A stretch of DNA of 23,651 nt from NCBI RefSeq assembly GCF_000315625.1, contig NW_005434649.1, positions 258,495 through 282,145 of the forward strand, given 5' to 3'. The notes beneath the pieces were generated by a model. The model worked only from the letters and a program-made list of their open reading frames with translations. It searched no databases and had not been told where the DNA came from. Position numbers and translations under genes: made by a program. Shown here in pieces: positions 1 to 10,519 of this stretch. Source of the DNA: Guillardia theta CCMP2712. Taxonomy: Eukaryota > Cryptophyceae > Pyrenomonadales > Geminigeraceae. Position 1 is the stretch's first letter; each line of letters begins with the position of its first letter.

Positions 1-135
1 CTGGGAGGAGCTGCTGGCGCTAGAGGGGGAGCCATCCGAGGAGCCATCGGGCACAGAGGAAGGGTCAGAGGAGGGGGACGAGGGAGGCGCAGAGGGCTGG
101 CTGGGGTGCTTGGAGGGGCTTGATGCTGTGGCCAT
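1..135 (-). CDS. Possible N-terminus of a Ser/Pro-rich protein, runs off left edge
   Basis: Reading leftwards from an ATG at 135-133, an open frame of 45 codons continues to the window edge. It is dominated by Ser and Pro with a few Asp and Lys, so it would be a disordered N-terminal region. The ATG has a good context (GCCATGG) and an in-frame TGA lies two codons upstream, so it could be a true start. The composition is also what the local GA-rich strand gives by chance, and no domain is visible. If real, the gene is divergent from the nephrocystin-3-like gene that starts at 1051 and would share its upstream region. Confidence 0.3.
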   Translation of the reverse strand, partial: MATASSPSKHPSQPSAPPSSPSSDPSSVPDGSSDGSPSSASSSSQ

Positions 136-600
136 GGCTCAGGGCGGGGAAGAGGAGGAGAAGCTTGGGGTCGGGAGGGGGGAGGGGGAGGAGGGAGGGT
201 GGGCGAGCTTCCTGTGGGAGGAGGAGGAGCCGTGAGGATGCTTTGCGGAGGGGCTTGGACGTGGACGGGTTTTCAGGAGAGATCTCGCTGCGGCAGGAGG
301 GAGAAGGAGCGGCGAGCGGGGGGATGATGGTCGACGTGAGATTGGGGATGGGAGAGGGCTGTAGAGGAGGGGGAGGCTTCGGCAGGGAGGGATCGCTTCC
401 TGTGGGAGCATGAGGAGCTTTGAGGAGGAAGAGGAGGAGGAGCGAATTTGCATCGGGAAGGAGGTGGGTCGCATGTGGGACGGGGGTTCAGGAGCGCTCG
501 GAGGCCGGAGAAGGAGGGACGAGGAGGGGGATGGAGTTCGATGTGAGATTGGGGATGGGGGAGGGCTGTAGAGGAGGGGATGGGGTTTAAGATCTTGAGG
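136..600. repeat. GA-rich degenerate direct repeats
   Basis: This stretch is very rich in GGA/GAG. A core of about 37 bp (gtgagattggggatggg followed by agggctgtagaggaggg) occurs at 336-372 and again at 543-579, 207 bp apart. The flanks also match imperfectly (about 250-372 against 472-580), so a unit of roughly 200 bp seems to have duplicated and drifted. A second pair, cttcctgtgggag, lies near 210 and 390. Long open frames exist on the minus strand but encode only Ser/Pro/Arg low complexity. Confidence 0.6.
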
Positions 601-1050
601 TTCAGATTGTATGAGGTTTGAATTGTACGTAAAGCCTCCGTGCCGAGACTGATTCCGAACTTACACTTTCAAGCAGCCATGGGTTGTTGGCTAGGAAGCT
701 CCTGTGCCTCATGGCACGTGCCACAGCTCCTGTACTTCTGATCTGCGGGCCCTACTGAAGAGCTTGCAAGTTCAGCGTTGGATCAGCTTTTGCTCACTTT
801 CGCTTTCACTACCAGTGAAACCCGCCTCAGCTTTGTCAATCCTAGAACTGCCCCTGCCTTCACATCCGGACCGACAAGATAGTCGCCATGGCGGGCCAGC
901 ATGTACGCGAATCTGGATGATGTAGATGTGGACACAGAAGCTAGATCATGTGACGCAGATGTGTACGAGGGCTAGCAAGTTTCGCACGTGTAGACTGACG
1001 AGAAGTGAACACCTGCAGCAACTTGATGAAATCCATGAGAGACTTTAAAC
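601..1050. other. Spacer and likely promoter/5'UTR of the nephrocystin-3-like gene
   Basis: There is no recognisable coding exon. Composition returns to normal after the GA-rich block. Several ATGs (for example at 679) open only short frames. An in-frame TGA at 1036-1038 precedes the ATG at 1051, which supports that start, unless an unseen upstream exon splices in. No convincing TATA element was seen. Confidence 0.4.
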
Positions 1051-4000
1051 ATGGAGAACAATCAAGGCTTCTCAAGCTTCGAAGGAGTGCAGGCAGGAAT
1101 CTTGAGCGAGTTGTACAAAGAGTTGAAGATATCCACTCGCCTGCAAGACTTTGGAGTCATCGAAGAGATCAAAGAGAGCTTCTCTGGGTCCCTCCAGCGA
1201 AATGCAGCCTTGTTCGAGTTCTTAGATTTTGATTACTCTCAGAGCTCTGCAAACAGCAATCGTGAGACGTTCTCAGAGAGATATGCTCGATGCTTTGTTA
1301 GCAGTCCAATGGAGGACATGCAGGAGGAGCGACGGCTCTTGTCTGAAGATGTATTCCCAAGGATCCGATTGCAATGTCTGAGCCGAGGAGTCCATTTCGT
1401 CGAATGTGACTTCGGATGGAACGTGAGTGATGATACAGCTTATGAGAGGTCACGAGTCGAGCATCGCATGTTAGAAATCAGGCAGAATGTCAAGACATAC
1501 TTCATCGGGGTGGTGGGAGATCGACTTGGAAAGACCTTTCATGTTGAGAGCACGGCTGAGCATAGAAACGATCTCAAGTTGAACATGAATCAAGAACTCT
1601 TTGTTGATCTACAGGTGATGAAGACTGCGGCCTGTCTCGTGCTTTTTGAGTAATTGTTTTGGTCAAAGGATGCAGAATTTGATGAAGCCTTCCAAGACAG
1701 GAGGGGAGAATCCTCCATGTTTTATTACTTTCGAGATACAGAATATTTGACCAAAGTGATTCTTTGGTATCAGATGTTTGTTTGGTTGATTGGCTTTTAG
1801 ATACAAGATGCTTCCAAGATGAAATCTTTGTCATGTGAAACCTTGAGGGAGAAGGAAAGATTGAGTCGACTAAAAACCAAGTTGAGAAGCTCGAGGGGAG
1901 TTCTTGTCAGGTACTACTTGTCGTTGAGAGATGGCCTTCTGAACCTACAGGAATGAAGGGAAGATTACAAAAATCCTTCGGAATTTGCAGAACTGGTCTA
2001 CAAAGATTTGATGGCTCAGATTGAGAGGGTTTTCTTTGCTACAATCGTATTATGTGCTCACGAAAGCTCGTTCAGGACTTTGCTCTGGCATCGGAGGAGA
2101 GATTTCAGGAGGAGGTGGATGCGCATATGGTACTTGAGTTTGAAGAGTCTGTGGTGCATTTCTTCGAGGGTCGTGAAGATGTGAGGAGGAGGAGCGATGC
2201 TGCTTCTACCCTTGACGTTTCCGTGTAAAGGAAATGAATGAGCTGGACCAGAGAGTGCTTGGGCTTCAGACATTCAAGCATCCGACCATCGTTGTAGGTG
2301 AAGCCCTCTGTGTATTGCTTGTTTGTTGAGATTACAAGGACCGTTGATGCAGGCAGTGAAGGCTGCGGGAAGACAGCCTTTCTCGTTGCTTGGAGTCAGC
2401 GGTTTCAAAGCTCAAACGCGTTTGACTTGTTTTTCCGTCATTACTGTTCCATGAACAACGAGATGAGACAGTGGACGTTCATGATACGACGTGAGGAGCT
2501 TGGATCCTCACTCTGATTGACAAGATCGGCAGGTCTGTTGCAAGACATCAAGAAGCGGTTCGGTCTTCGAAAGCAAGTGCCAGACGATCACGAGCTGTTG
2601 CCTGGAGCATTTGCGATGTGGATCAACATACTGTCATCGATATCAGCGAGAGCTATTCTCATGATCGACGGCGTTGAGAAACTCTGCCCTGTGTTGACAG
2701 ACGACAAACCTGAAGGAGAAATCGCTGCAAGCTCAATCAAGGCAAGTAAAGATGAGCTTGACTTGGACATCTGGATGCCAAAACAAGTTCCCAGTTCTGT
2801 TCGGATCGTGTTGTCAACAACTCCACAATCTGATGCAACGACGAAGCTTGTTGCAAGGAAATGGAACATATACGAGTTGAGATCACTGGATATGAAAGAG
2901 AAACATTCAATCCTCGAAAGATGGATGAGATCTAAGAACATCTCAATGCCGGAGAAGTTGCAGGTATGTCGTGATATCATTTCAAGCATGTCGTCTTCAA
3001 CCATGACCCTCATCGTTCTTGCAGGAGAGACTCACTGAAAGGACCTCAACCTCCAACGCTCGTTTCTTCACGTCGGTGCTAAGATCGATTCAAACCACCC
3101 ATGACCTTCGCCCTTCTGGCTCCTACGGCTCCTTCTACAACTTGCGAAGCATAGAAGAGCTCAACGCTGCACTGCTGGCGCGCTTGGAGCGAGGGTGTGA
3201 GGTCGTGGGTCTGTGCGAGGAGATGCTGACCTGTGTCAGCTTGTCTCGCCGAGGGCTGAGCGAGTTTGAGCTGCTCCGCCTGCTGCAGGTGCCTCGTGCC
3301 TTCTTCTCCAAGTTGTACATCCACGTGCGCGGCTTCTTCAAGGTCCTCGGGGGGCTGATGAGCTTCGACAACAGCTCCCTTGAGGAGGCGATCAGGCGAA
3401 AGTACCTGAAACATCCTGAGACTATCAAGTCCTGCCGCCTCCGCATCGCTGCCTCGTTCACCAGCAGGAGTCTCTCCTTCCGGACCGTCGAGGAGGTTCC
3501 ATGGCAGTTGTTCCAGTGCAAACGATGGCAGGACCTTTGCAATCAGCTCATGAGCCCTCCGTTCCTGCTGAAGCTGGTGCAGCACCCCAAGGGAAAGGCT
3601 GACCTGGTGTTCTACTGGACGTACCTCGGCTCGGATCTCTTTGGCGCCATCAACATCATAGACAGGTGTGAGGAATGCGTTAGACAAGCGTCGGAGCTCG
3701 AGTTCGATCTCAAATCCCGTGTCGAGCTCATCAACTCCATCGCAGAGCTGCTGCACAGGATGCGATATCATGACATCGCGCTGTCGTTCTACAAGCGAGC
3801 AAGGGAGGCTGAAGATCAAGAGCTAGGGCTTCCTTTCCTTGCGCACGTTCAATACATGCTGGTAGAAGCAAGGCTCGCGGCGGACAAAGGCGATTTCCGG
3901 GGCTCGAAGCTAATTTTCTGGAGAGCTGTTGAAATGCTGAAAGAAGAAGTAGACGAAGACAACGACGGGAACATAACATATGAAGAACTGAAGAACTCGA

Positions 4001-6045
4001 GCGCAGGGACGTTGTTCCTCGACACAGAAGAAGAGTTTGTGTACATGCTGTGGGAAGCAGGATCATACAGCGAGCTTGAAGAGATCTGTCTGACGATGTT
4101 GAAGCGAGAAGAAGACCGGCCAACCAACGAGCTTCTCCTCTTCGACAGCCTCGTGCATGTCTACCTGGAGCGAGGGAAGAAGGACTCAGCTTTCAACTTC
4201 ATGCAGACATGCGTAAGGCAAGTTCCCAACCAGTGCCGAGAAGAGTTCGTCCACGTGCTCTCGAGGTTCCTCGCGTTCTTGAGTGTCTCCCAACGGCACG
4301 TGGAGCTCGTCAGCTTCGTCGAGTCTCAAGCCCAGCTGCTGTCCGAGCTGTCGCAATCTGACCCCGCGAAGTTCAGGATGGACCTGGTGGACCCTGCCGT
4401 CCTCTATGCCTTCGCCCTCAGCCGCTGCGGACGAGGGGAGGCTGCGCTCGAGGTCCTCAAGACGTGCCTGCTCAAAGTGAACCCGCTCCCTGACGCGGAG
4501 GATGAGGAGAGTGAGAGCGAGACCGGCAGCGACGCGTCCTCGGAGTTCGAGGAGGAACGAGAGGAGGAGCTGGGGGCAGACGAGCGAGCGGCTGGTTCGA
4601 TCATTACGAGCGCGATGATCTACGAGGTTGCTAGCGTGATACACCGACAGCTCTTCGAGTTCGACATCTCGGAGCACCTGCTAAAGAGGTCGATCTTCAT
4701 CAAGAAGATTGAGTTCGGATCTCTCGACCCCTCTGTCGCCTTGTCTGTCGGAGAGCTGGCAGACCTCTACGAGTCTGTTCGCAACAAGGAGATGGCGCTG
4801 AAGATGCGAGCGATCGCTTGTGCTGTCATGTCGCAAAGTCAAGGGAGCCGGTCGCTGCTCTACTACAAGGCGCTTCTTGCTCAGGCTGTCAGCTTCTGGA
4901 AGTTCGGGAGTCACGACGCGGCGCTGAATGTCGTCAGGACGATCATCGCAAACGTCGAGAACCAGTTCGGGTCCTCGCACGAGCTGCTGATGCAGGCGAA
5001 CAACCTGGAGGCCCTCGTGCTGCTGGCGGTCGGAGAGCTGCGGCAAGCGGAGGAGGTAGTGGAGAGAAACATCCGCACGTGCCGCGCCCTCAAGTCCGAG
5101 TCTCATCCTGACACCCTCGTTGCCGAGAACTGCCTGGGTCAGATCCTGGAGCTGAGAGGAGACTTCGAGCTGGCTGAGCTCAAGTACAAGGAGGTGATGG
5201 GGCGGAGGAGGGAGGCGATGGGGAGCATGCACGAGTACCTGCTGCAAGACGTTCTCAGCCTGGTCCTCCTCTACTCAAGACTGGGAGCCTTCAAGGAGGC
5301 TCAGGAGCTCGTCAGAGACAACTTGCCCTCTGTGAACGCGTTCCATGCTCCCGACTCACTGCCCATGGCCGCCATGTTGGACGTGCTGACGGTCACGGAG
5401 CTAGCAGGAGAGGGGAGGGCCGAGCGAGGCCTCGACCCCCGCGCGAGTGTCTCGAGGTCCTTGAGGATACGGAGCAAGCTCCTTGGCAAGGGCTCCGACC
5501 TGTTGCTGCTGTTCGCCGCCATGCACGGCCTCCTCCTCGTCCACTCAGATCACTTGAGGATGGGATGCCAGCTGCTACAGGTGGCTGCGGACCTGGCAAG
5601 AGGCTCGAGAGTCATCTCTTCTACCCTCAAGAGTATGATCAGAGAGAGCCTGAGCAGGAGCACGGAGCGAGCGCGGGCAAGGGACCCCACGTTCTCCCTG
5701 TCGCAGTACAAGAACCCCTGGGAGCTGGAGGCGCAGGCCGTCGGTCTCAGCAGCACCTCAGAATACTTCATGTCGCTGCTGCTGGGGAAGAAGGTGATGA
5801 AGGGATACAGCGATCCGATGCCGCAGCTGGATGAAGCAGCTTCGAGCTCAGCTGGGGTGGAGGAGCTTCTAGAGCGGGTGCAGGAAGGGAGAGGAGGAGG
5901 AGTGAGGCCGCGCTCTGCCTCCTTGTTGAGGAAAGAGCCTCCCAAGGCACAGAGCGTGGAGGTGAAACGGCCTAAGACTGCTCACGTGATGAGGATGAAG
6001 CAAGAGGAGATGGACTTGTCCCCTCGAACAGAACGGGCGTGCTGA
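1051..6045 (+). CDS. Nephrocystin-3-like DUF4062-NACHT-TPR protein (1530 aa, 9 exons)
   Basis: Exons: 1051-1614, 1669-1755, 1801-1910, 1959-2028, 2076-2180, 2231-2297, 2353-2490, 2533-2963, 3025-6045. The eight introns are 42-61 nt with agreeing phases. Residues ~80-215 form a DUF4062 domain (CFVSSPMEDMQEERR, then MFYYFRDTEYL). A short helical linker follows (REDYKNP, ELVYKDLMAQIERDF, FFEGRED). A NACHT-type P-loop NTPase carries Walker A GSEGCGKT at 335-342 and a Walker B-like ILMIDG at 422-427. The rest is a helical repeat/TPR region with kinesin-light-chain-like repeats (SHPDTLVAENCLGQILELRG, from ~1217), an EF-hand loop (834-845), an acidic insert (~1014-1047) and a basic tail. This order is that of nephrocystin-3 and related STAND NTPases. 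Animal NPHP3 acts at the inversin compartment of cilia, so a ciliary role is inferred. Other DUF4062-NACHT-TPR proteins remain possible. The last 3 kb is one intronless exon. Confidence 0.85.
3952..3987 (+). other. Canonical EF-hand calcium-binding loop inside the TPR region
   Basis: The twelve codons encode DEDNDGNITYEE. This matches the EF-hand loop at every key site: Asp at 1, 3 and 5, Gly at 6, Ile at 8 and Glu at 12. Helix-prone sequence precedes it (FWRAVEMLKEEV) and follows it (TYEELKN). It is residues 834-845 of the nephrocystin-3-like protein. Only one EF-hand is visible, whereas EF-hands normally pair. The motif match is seen directly; calcium binding is inferred. Confidence 0.7.
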
Positions 6046-6215
6046 AGTTGGCAGTTTTAATTCCATTTCTTATCTTGTTTCTCATTCCCCTCCCTTTCCT
6101 CTTCCTTTCCTTGTCCTTCTCCTCTCTCGCTGTCTCGTTAGCATGCTCTCGTGTGTAAATATCTCCACGAACCTCCTCCTCCTCCTCCTCCTCCTTCTCC
6201 TCGTTCTCCCTCGCT

Positions 6216-7690
6216 TCACAGACCATACCCGACCCTTCCTTTCCCTTGTCTTGCAAGATTCAGCAGCTTGTCCGACTCCGTCCCGCTGTCCTCCTGGATG
6301 AGTAAAGTGTTCTTGCGGAAGTACTCGTCCTCCATGGGCAGCTGCAGATCCTCGGAGATGGTGGAGTACTCCTGCACCATATGACGTCAACGGTGTGAGA
6401 GCAGCTGGTGCAGCTGCAGGAGGAAAGCAGAGGAAGAGCTGGGGGGCAGCTGCAGGAGGAAAGCAGAGGAAGAGCTGGGGGCCAGCTGGGGAGGAGCTCA
6501 CCTCTGCCAACCCTTGCTTGCCAGGAGGTAGGACAGAAAGTCTGTGGTAGGCAACCTCTCCGTGGTCCACCCAGTCGAGACCTGTTGACACGTTCAGCAT
6601 GGTGGAAAAGACGCGGGAAGAGAGAGGAGGGGGTAGAGGAGCGAGTGGAGAAGGAGGTAGAGGAGCAGGTAGAGAAAGAATTTGTTCACCGGCTTGCTGC
6701 CTTTCGTCGTCGTGCGTCAGCTTTCCGAAATGGTTCTCAAGCAGGCGGAGGAGGAGCCAGGTGATTATCCCTGCGTACAGGCCGACGATGAAGACTCCGA
6801 TAACCTGAAGAGAGGAGCATGAGGGAACAGCAGGACACAATGTAAGGGGCGGGAAAAGGAGCAAGAACGAAGGAGGAAGAGGAGGAGGTGGTGGTGGTGG
6901 CGGCGGCGGCGGAAGCAATACTGGTGGTTGTGGAGGAGAGGAAGACAGGATAGGAGGGAGACCTGCATGCCGAACTGAGTCCACGAGGTGTGAAAATGAA
7001 CTTCGAAGCTCGACACTTCCTCCGACTCCCTCCTCCCAAACACCCCAAGGAGGACAGCGCCGACAGCACCTGCGAGGAGGCGTCAGGGCACCAGCCAGCC
7101 CTGACACTCCTCACCGGTCGCTCCGTGAACCATGTGGACGTCAAGAGCATCGTCGATGTGCAGCCGCGCCTGCTGTCACTTCAGGGACCTTCCCTGCCGC
7201 TCCTCTCGGAGAGTCCGACCAACCTTGGACAGCCGGATGCCGTAGTAGGACACGAACCCGCACGTGATGCCGATGAAGATGGTCGCCTGCGTGCTGATCC
7301 ACCCCGACGCTGCCGTGATGCCTGAGAGGACTGATGAGTCGAGCACTGCCTCCTCTTGCCTCTCCTGCTTCCTCTGCCTCTCTGAATTCTTCTCCTCCCC
7401 CGCTCACCTGCTAGCCCAGCAAGAACTCCGTTGAAGATCCCGGTCGCCGCTGGTCGGTGATGGATCATCGACAAGATCAGCCAAACAGACTGAAAGAGGG
7501 TCAGGAGAAGCAAAACGTGAAGGTGATATCCCAATCCCTTTCATCGTCATCTCCATCGTTATGAGACTCCACCACCATGAATCACCCCGCATCCTCCTCC
7601 TCCTCAATCACCACCTCCACCTCCTCCTCCTCGTCCTCCTCCACCACCACCTTCTCCTCCTCCTCGTCCTCCTCCTCCTCCTCCTCCTCC

Positions 7691-7722
<32 letters not shown>

Positions 7723-8803
7723 TCCCAGACCACCATATCCTCCTCCTCCATGGATTGATTACCGCCGAGAAGCAAGCTGCAATGTGAGTGCTAACAACAG
7801 CAGACACAGCAAGATTTCCTGCTTGCAGTGCGGATCCTCCGTTGAAACCAAACCAGCCCATCCACAGAAGAGCTGACATGGAATGATAAGGCACCTTGAA
7901 ATCCTTTTTTACCCTGCCTCTTCCCTTGCCTACTCTCAACCAACTTCTCCTCAAACTACCCCTCTCCCACTCCCTCCTCCCCCTCCTGCTCCTCCTCCTC
8001 TCACCCGTGCCGATGCCAGCAAGTGGCAGATTGGACGGAGGAAACTCTCCATGGTAGAGATGAAAGTCCTTCCTCCGAGTTCACATCATCGTCAACCCCG
8101 GCAATTCCCCAGCTCGCCACGAGCTCACCGATATACATGGCAACGACCAGCGCCCCCACCCCAGCTGACACGTGAATCACGATCCCTCCCGCAAAGTCCT
8201 TGACCCCCCAGGTACCCAGGAAGCCTCCTCCCCAGATCCAGTGGCAGACGGGGTAGTAGACGAAGAGCTCCCAGAGCACGGTGAAGGCCAGGAAACAGTC
8301 CCACCGGAGGCGCTCGGCGAAGGACCCAGTCATGAGCAGCGGCGTGATGGAGGCGAACATCATCTGAAAGAGCGCAAAGAGAGCTGCTGGGATGTTCTTG
8401 GCGTGAGGGCCACACTGATCATACCGCACGTTGAACCAGAGCAGATGCGATGGGGCACCGATGAGGCCGTTCATGGTGGGGCCAAAGCACAGGGTGTAGC
8501 CGAAGAGCAGCCACATCACAGAGAGCAGCGCGTTCCCCGCAAACGCCTGATGGTGAAAGTATTTGTGAGATAAAGTCGATGCTCGTAGGCGATCATGCCT
8601 GAGAGATGATGGAGAGAGAGTGCTTGGATCGCAACATCCCAGCTTCGAAGAACGCTAGTGCTGGGCTCATTCCAAGCACAAGTGCAGTAGAGACGCTGCA
8701 TGCGAGTGAGATATCACAGAGGGTCGAATAAACCATACATGATCCATGTCGTGTCTCCGGAATCCATGTCGCAATCCACTCCGAGATGCTTGGGTGGCAA
8801 CAT
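6216..8803 (-). CDS. AMT: Ammonium transporter, AMT/MEP/Rh family (490 aa, 12 exons)
   Basis: Exons in coding order: 8803-8739, 8695-8599, 8546-8129, 8072-8005, 7894-7763, 7489-7408, 7321-7224, 7169-7115, 7069-6963, 6804-6690, 6581-6502, 6371-6216. The product is a polytopic channel-like importer of ammonium at the plasma membrane. Family signatures are clear: VMWLLFGYTLCFGP, SFAERLRWDCF, GVKDFAGGIVIHVSAG, LLWMGWFGFNGGSAL, LHIDDALDVHMVHGATG. The pore twin histidines fall at H179 and H335 and the conserved Asp at 171. The cytosolic tail has GLDWVDHGEVAY, aligned with the regulatory GMDxTxHGxxAY of plant AMT1, but with Val where plants have the phosphorylated Thr. The fourth exon is the weakest, placed by phase only. 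The exon at 7894 could start 9 nt earlier. Intron 2 is GC-AG; the others are GT-AG. Confidence 0.92.
6411..6481. repeat. 36-bp tandem duplication in the last intron of the AMT gene
   Basis: The unit beginning cagctgcaggaggaaagc occurs at 6411-6446 and 6447-6481, nearly identical. On the coding (minus) strand each copy reads as a pyrimidine tract ending in CTGCAG, a ready-made 3' splice site. The acceptor that keeps the frame is a third one further on, at 6374-6372. Use of either duplicated acceptor would change the C-terminus. Confidence 0.85.
7590..7722. repeat. TCC/TCA microsatellite inside AMT intron 5
   Basis: An interrupted (TCC)n tract passes into about ten TCA/CAT units before 7722. 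It lies in the 273-nt intron 7490-7762. The open frames here on the plus strand encode only poly-Ser or poly-Leu and are not genes. A smaller GGT-then-GGC tract (6886-6912) sits in intron 9 of the same gene. Confidence 0.85.
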
Positions 8804-9719
8804 CGTATGAAACCTAACCTGCAGCAAAGTCAGGATTTCGTCCGCTACACCTCAAATGAAGTGAGAAGATTGAAGACGACAAGTTAGATGTGAAGAAATC
8901 AAACAATATCAGATGTCAGACTGCGATTATCCTCGAATCTTCATCGCAAGACATTCTTCTAAACACTCTTGCACCGCTGTCCTTTACAGCATCATACCAT
9001 TCGGGCTGAATAAGCTGGATCTACACTCGCTTCTTGTCCTCGAGCTACTAATGCTACATCTTCTTGGAATCATAAGCACGTGGGACGAGCTCTCAGCTTC
9101 AGCTTCTTCTTCCGCCTCCTCCTCCCGCCTCCCCGTTCGCCCATCTGCCATTCGGAGCGATGACGCCATGGGGAACGTGTGTGTGACGCTCTGTGAATGG
9201 CTTTTAAAACTTTATTTTAAAATATCAAGCACTGTTTAATAGTACCTTTTTAAAATTGGTACAAATTAAATCTATTTCTGCATTGTTTATAAATTTTTGT
9301 TATTGGTTTTCGCGTTTTAAAATATTGTAGAGAGCTTTCTTCCCCGGATTAACACAGACCCAAACGCAGTACAAACAACATGCCGAGGCGAGCTGGCAGC
9401 TTCATTTAGGACCGCTCGTCACAACAATTTGAACTGGCGTCCGAAGGGCCTCAGGGAACCGGCGATTCACGGAGGGAACCCGCGAGCCTCGGACAGACAG
9501 GCTGTCTTCCTTGCCTGCCACCCACCGCCGGAGCTCCGGCTGACAGTCACTGTCACAAGATCTTTTACTTTTACTTCATCATTTAGGCACGGTGCGGCAC
9601 CGTCACCATCGATCGGAACTTGGCAATGATGGCGCGGCCCGGGCCACGATCATCGGATTACCTCAGTGTCCGACCGGGCACTTCCGAGTGTACGCTGAGA
9701 GCCGGGCAGACTGAGACTC
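8804..9719. other. Gene-free spacer upstream of AMT, with AT-rich block
   Basis: I see no coding exon. It should contain the AMT promoter and 5'UTR near 8804-8950. At about 9196-9335 the sequence becomes strongly AT-rich with TTTTAAAA-type runs. This contrasts with the GC-rich island that follows. Open frames at 8913-9239 and 9429-9629 show no family resemblance. Confidence 0.4.
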
Positions 9720-10035
9720 GGACCGTGCCGTGACTGCGGCGTGGCACGCCGCCCGGCCGCGCCAGACCGTCCAACTTACGCATGGCCGGCCGGGCTGAGG
9801 GCGGCCCCGGCCCGGGCCGAGTGACCGTACGGTGTCCGAGCCCGCCGTCATCAGGCCCGGGGCATCGTCGCCGCTCGCCGGGCCGGCCGGGAGTCCGACG
9901 GTGCGGCCCGGACCGTACCGCACGCGGCGGCAGGCTAGGCTCAAAGCATCGGATACTTGAAATCGGGGCCGCCGCTGGCCCCGGCCCGTGACGGACCGTG
10001 CCCGGCGATGGCTACGTACCTGGCCGGCAAGCCAG
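9720..10035. other. GC-rich island of unknown nature
   Basis: About 300 bp are very GC-rich without the purine skew typical of the rest of the window. GACCGT recurs at least five times (around 9721, 9766, 9822, 9909 and 9991), and there are palindromes such as accgtacggt near 9824. A perfect 7-bp stem with a 3-nt loop lies at 9736-9752 (gcggcgt ggc acgccgc). Open frames on both strands (9663-10055 minus, 9782-9991 plus) are Gly/Pro/Arg-rich, as GC-rich DNA gives by chance. It could be a mobile-element remnant, a regulatory island or foreign DNA. Confidence 0.4.
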
Positions 10036-10519
10036 CACGGTACGTAAGGGTGCATCGTTTTCTGAGGGGTGGGGTCATATGGTCAAGACCTTTGATGACC
10101 CGGTGGTACTCGAAAGGACCAGTGGAGATAGTGGGTGGTCGGTGGGATGTACGTCTGGGACCAGATTAGATCGATCAGTGTAAGAGTTTCTTTTTTGTTT
10201 CTTTCTGGTACCACATTAGTACCGTAATGGCCGAGGCCGAGCAGACGATAACGAATCACTAGCAAAGGGGGTGCTATCGTGTTAGTATTTCATAATATTA
10301 TTTTCATCTTTGTGTAAATTTTCAAATATTAAACTTAGAGTATAATGTATCACCGAAATAGTGGGACGAAATGGTATTTGAAGGAGTCTCAAAGCAGTGA
10401 CTACCTTCACCCACTCAATCCCAGGGAAATGTACGGGTCATAGTCAGATTTCCCCCTGCATTCTGACTAAAACGGTAGGGTGGGGTCTGGGTTCGTTCTT
10501 CCAGTCTGAAAGCGAAAAA
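10036..10519. other. Spacer upstream of the cysteine-rich secreted protein gene
   Basis: There is no coding exon. AT-rich sequence at 10270-10400 probably belongs to the promoter region of the gene starting at 10520. A short inverted motif, ggtaccacattagtacc, lies at about 10208-10224. Confidence 0.35.

Noticed and set aside
3079-5950. Many minus-strand open frames of 60-250 codons opposite the TPR exon
   Set aside because: They are shadows of a GC-rich coding exon; the sense strand carries the family signatures.
7590-7722. CRISPR-like or satellite array
   Set aside because: These are simple trinucleotide repeats without spacers, in a eukaryotic intron.
7561-7876. Poly-Ser and poly-Leu open frames
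   Set aside because: They lie across a TCC/TCA microsatellite inside AMT intron 5.
9663-10055. A 130-codon minus-strand frame in the GC-rich island
   Set aside because: Stops are rare in GC-rich DNA, and the product is Gly/Pro/Arg-rich with no recognisable motif.
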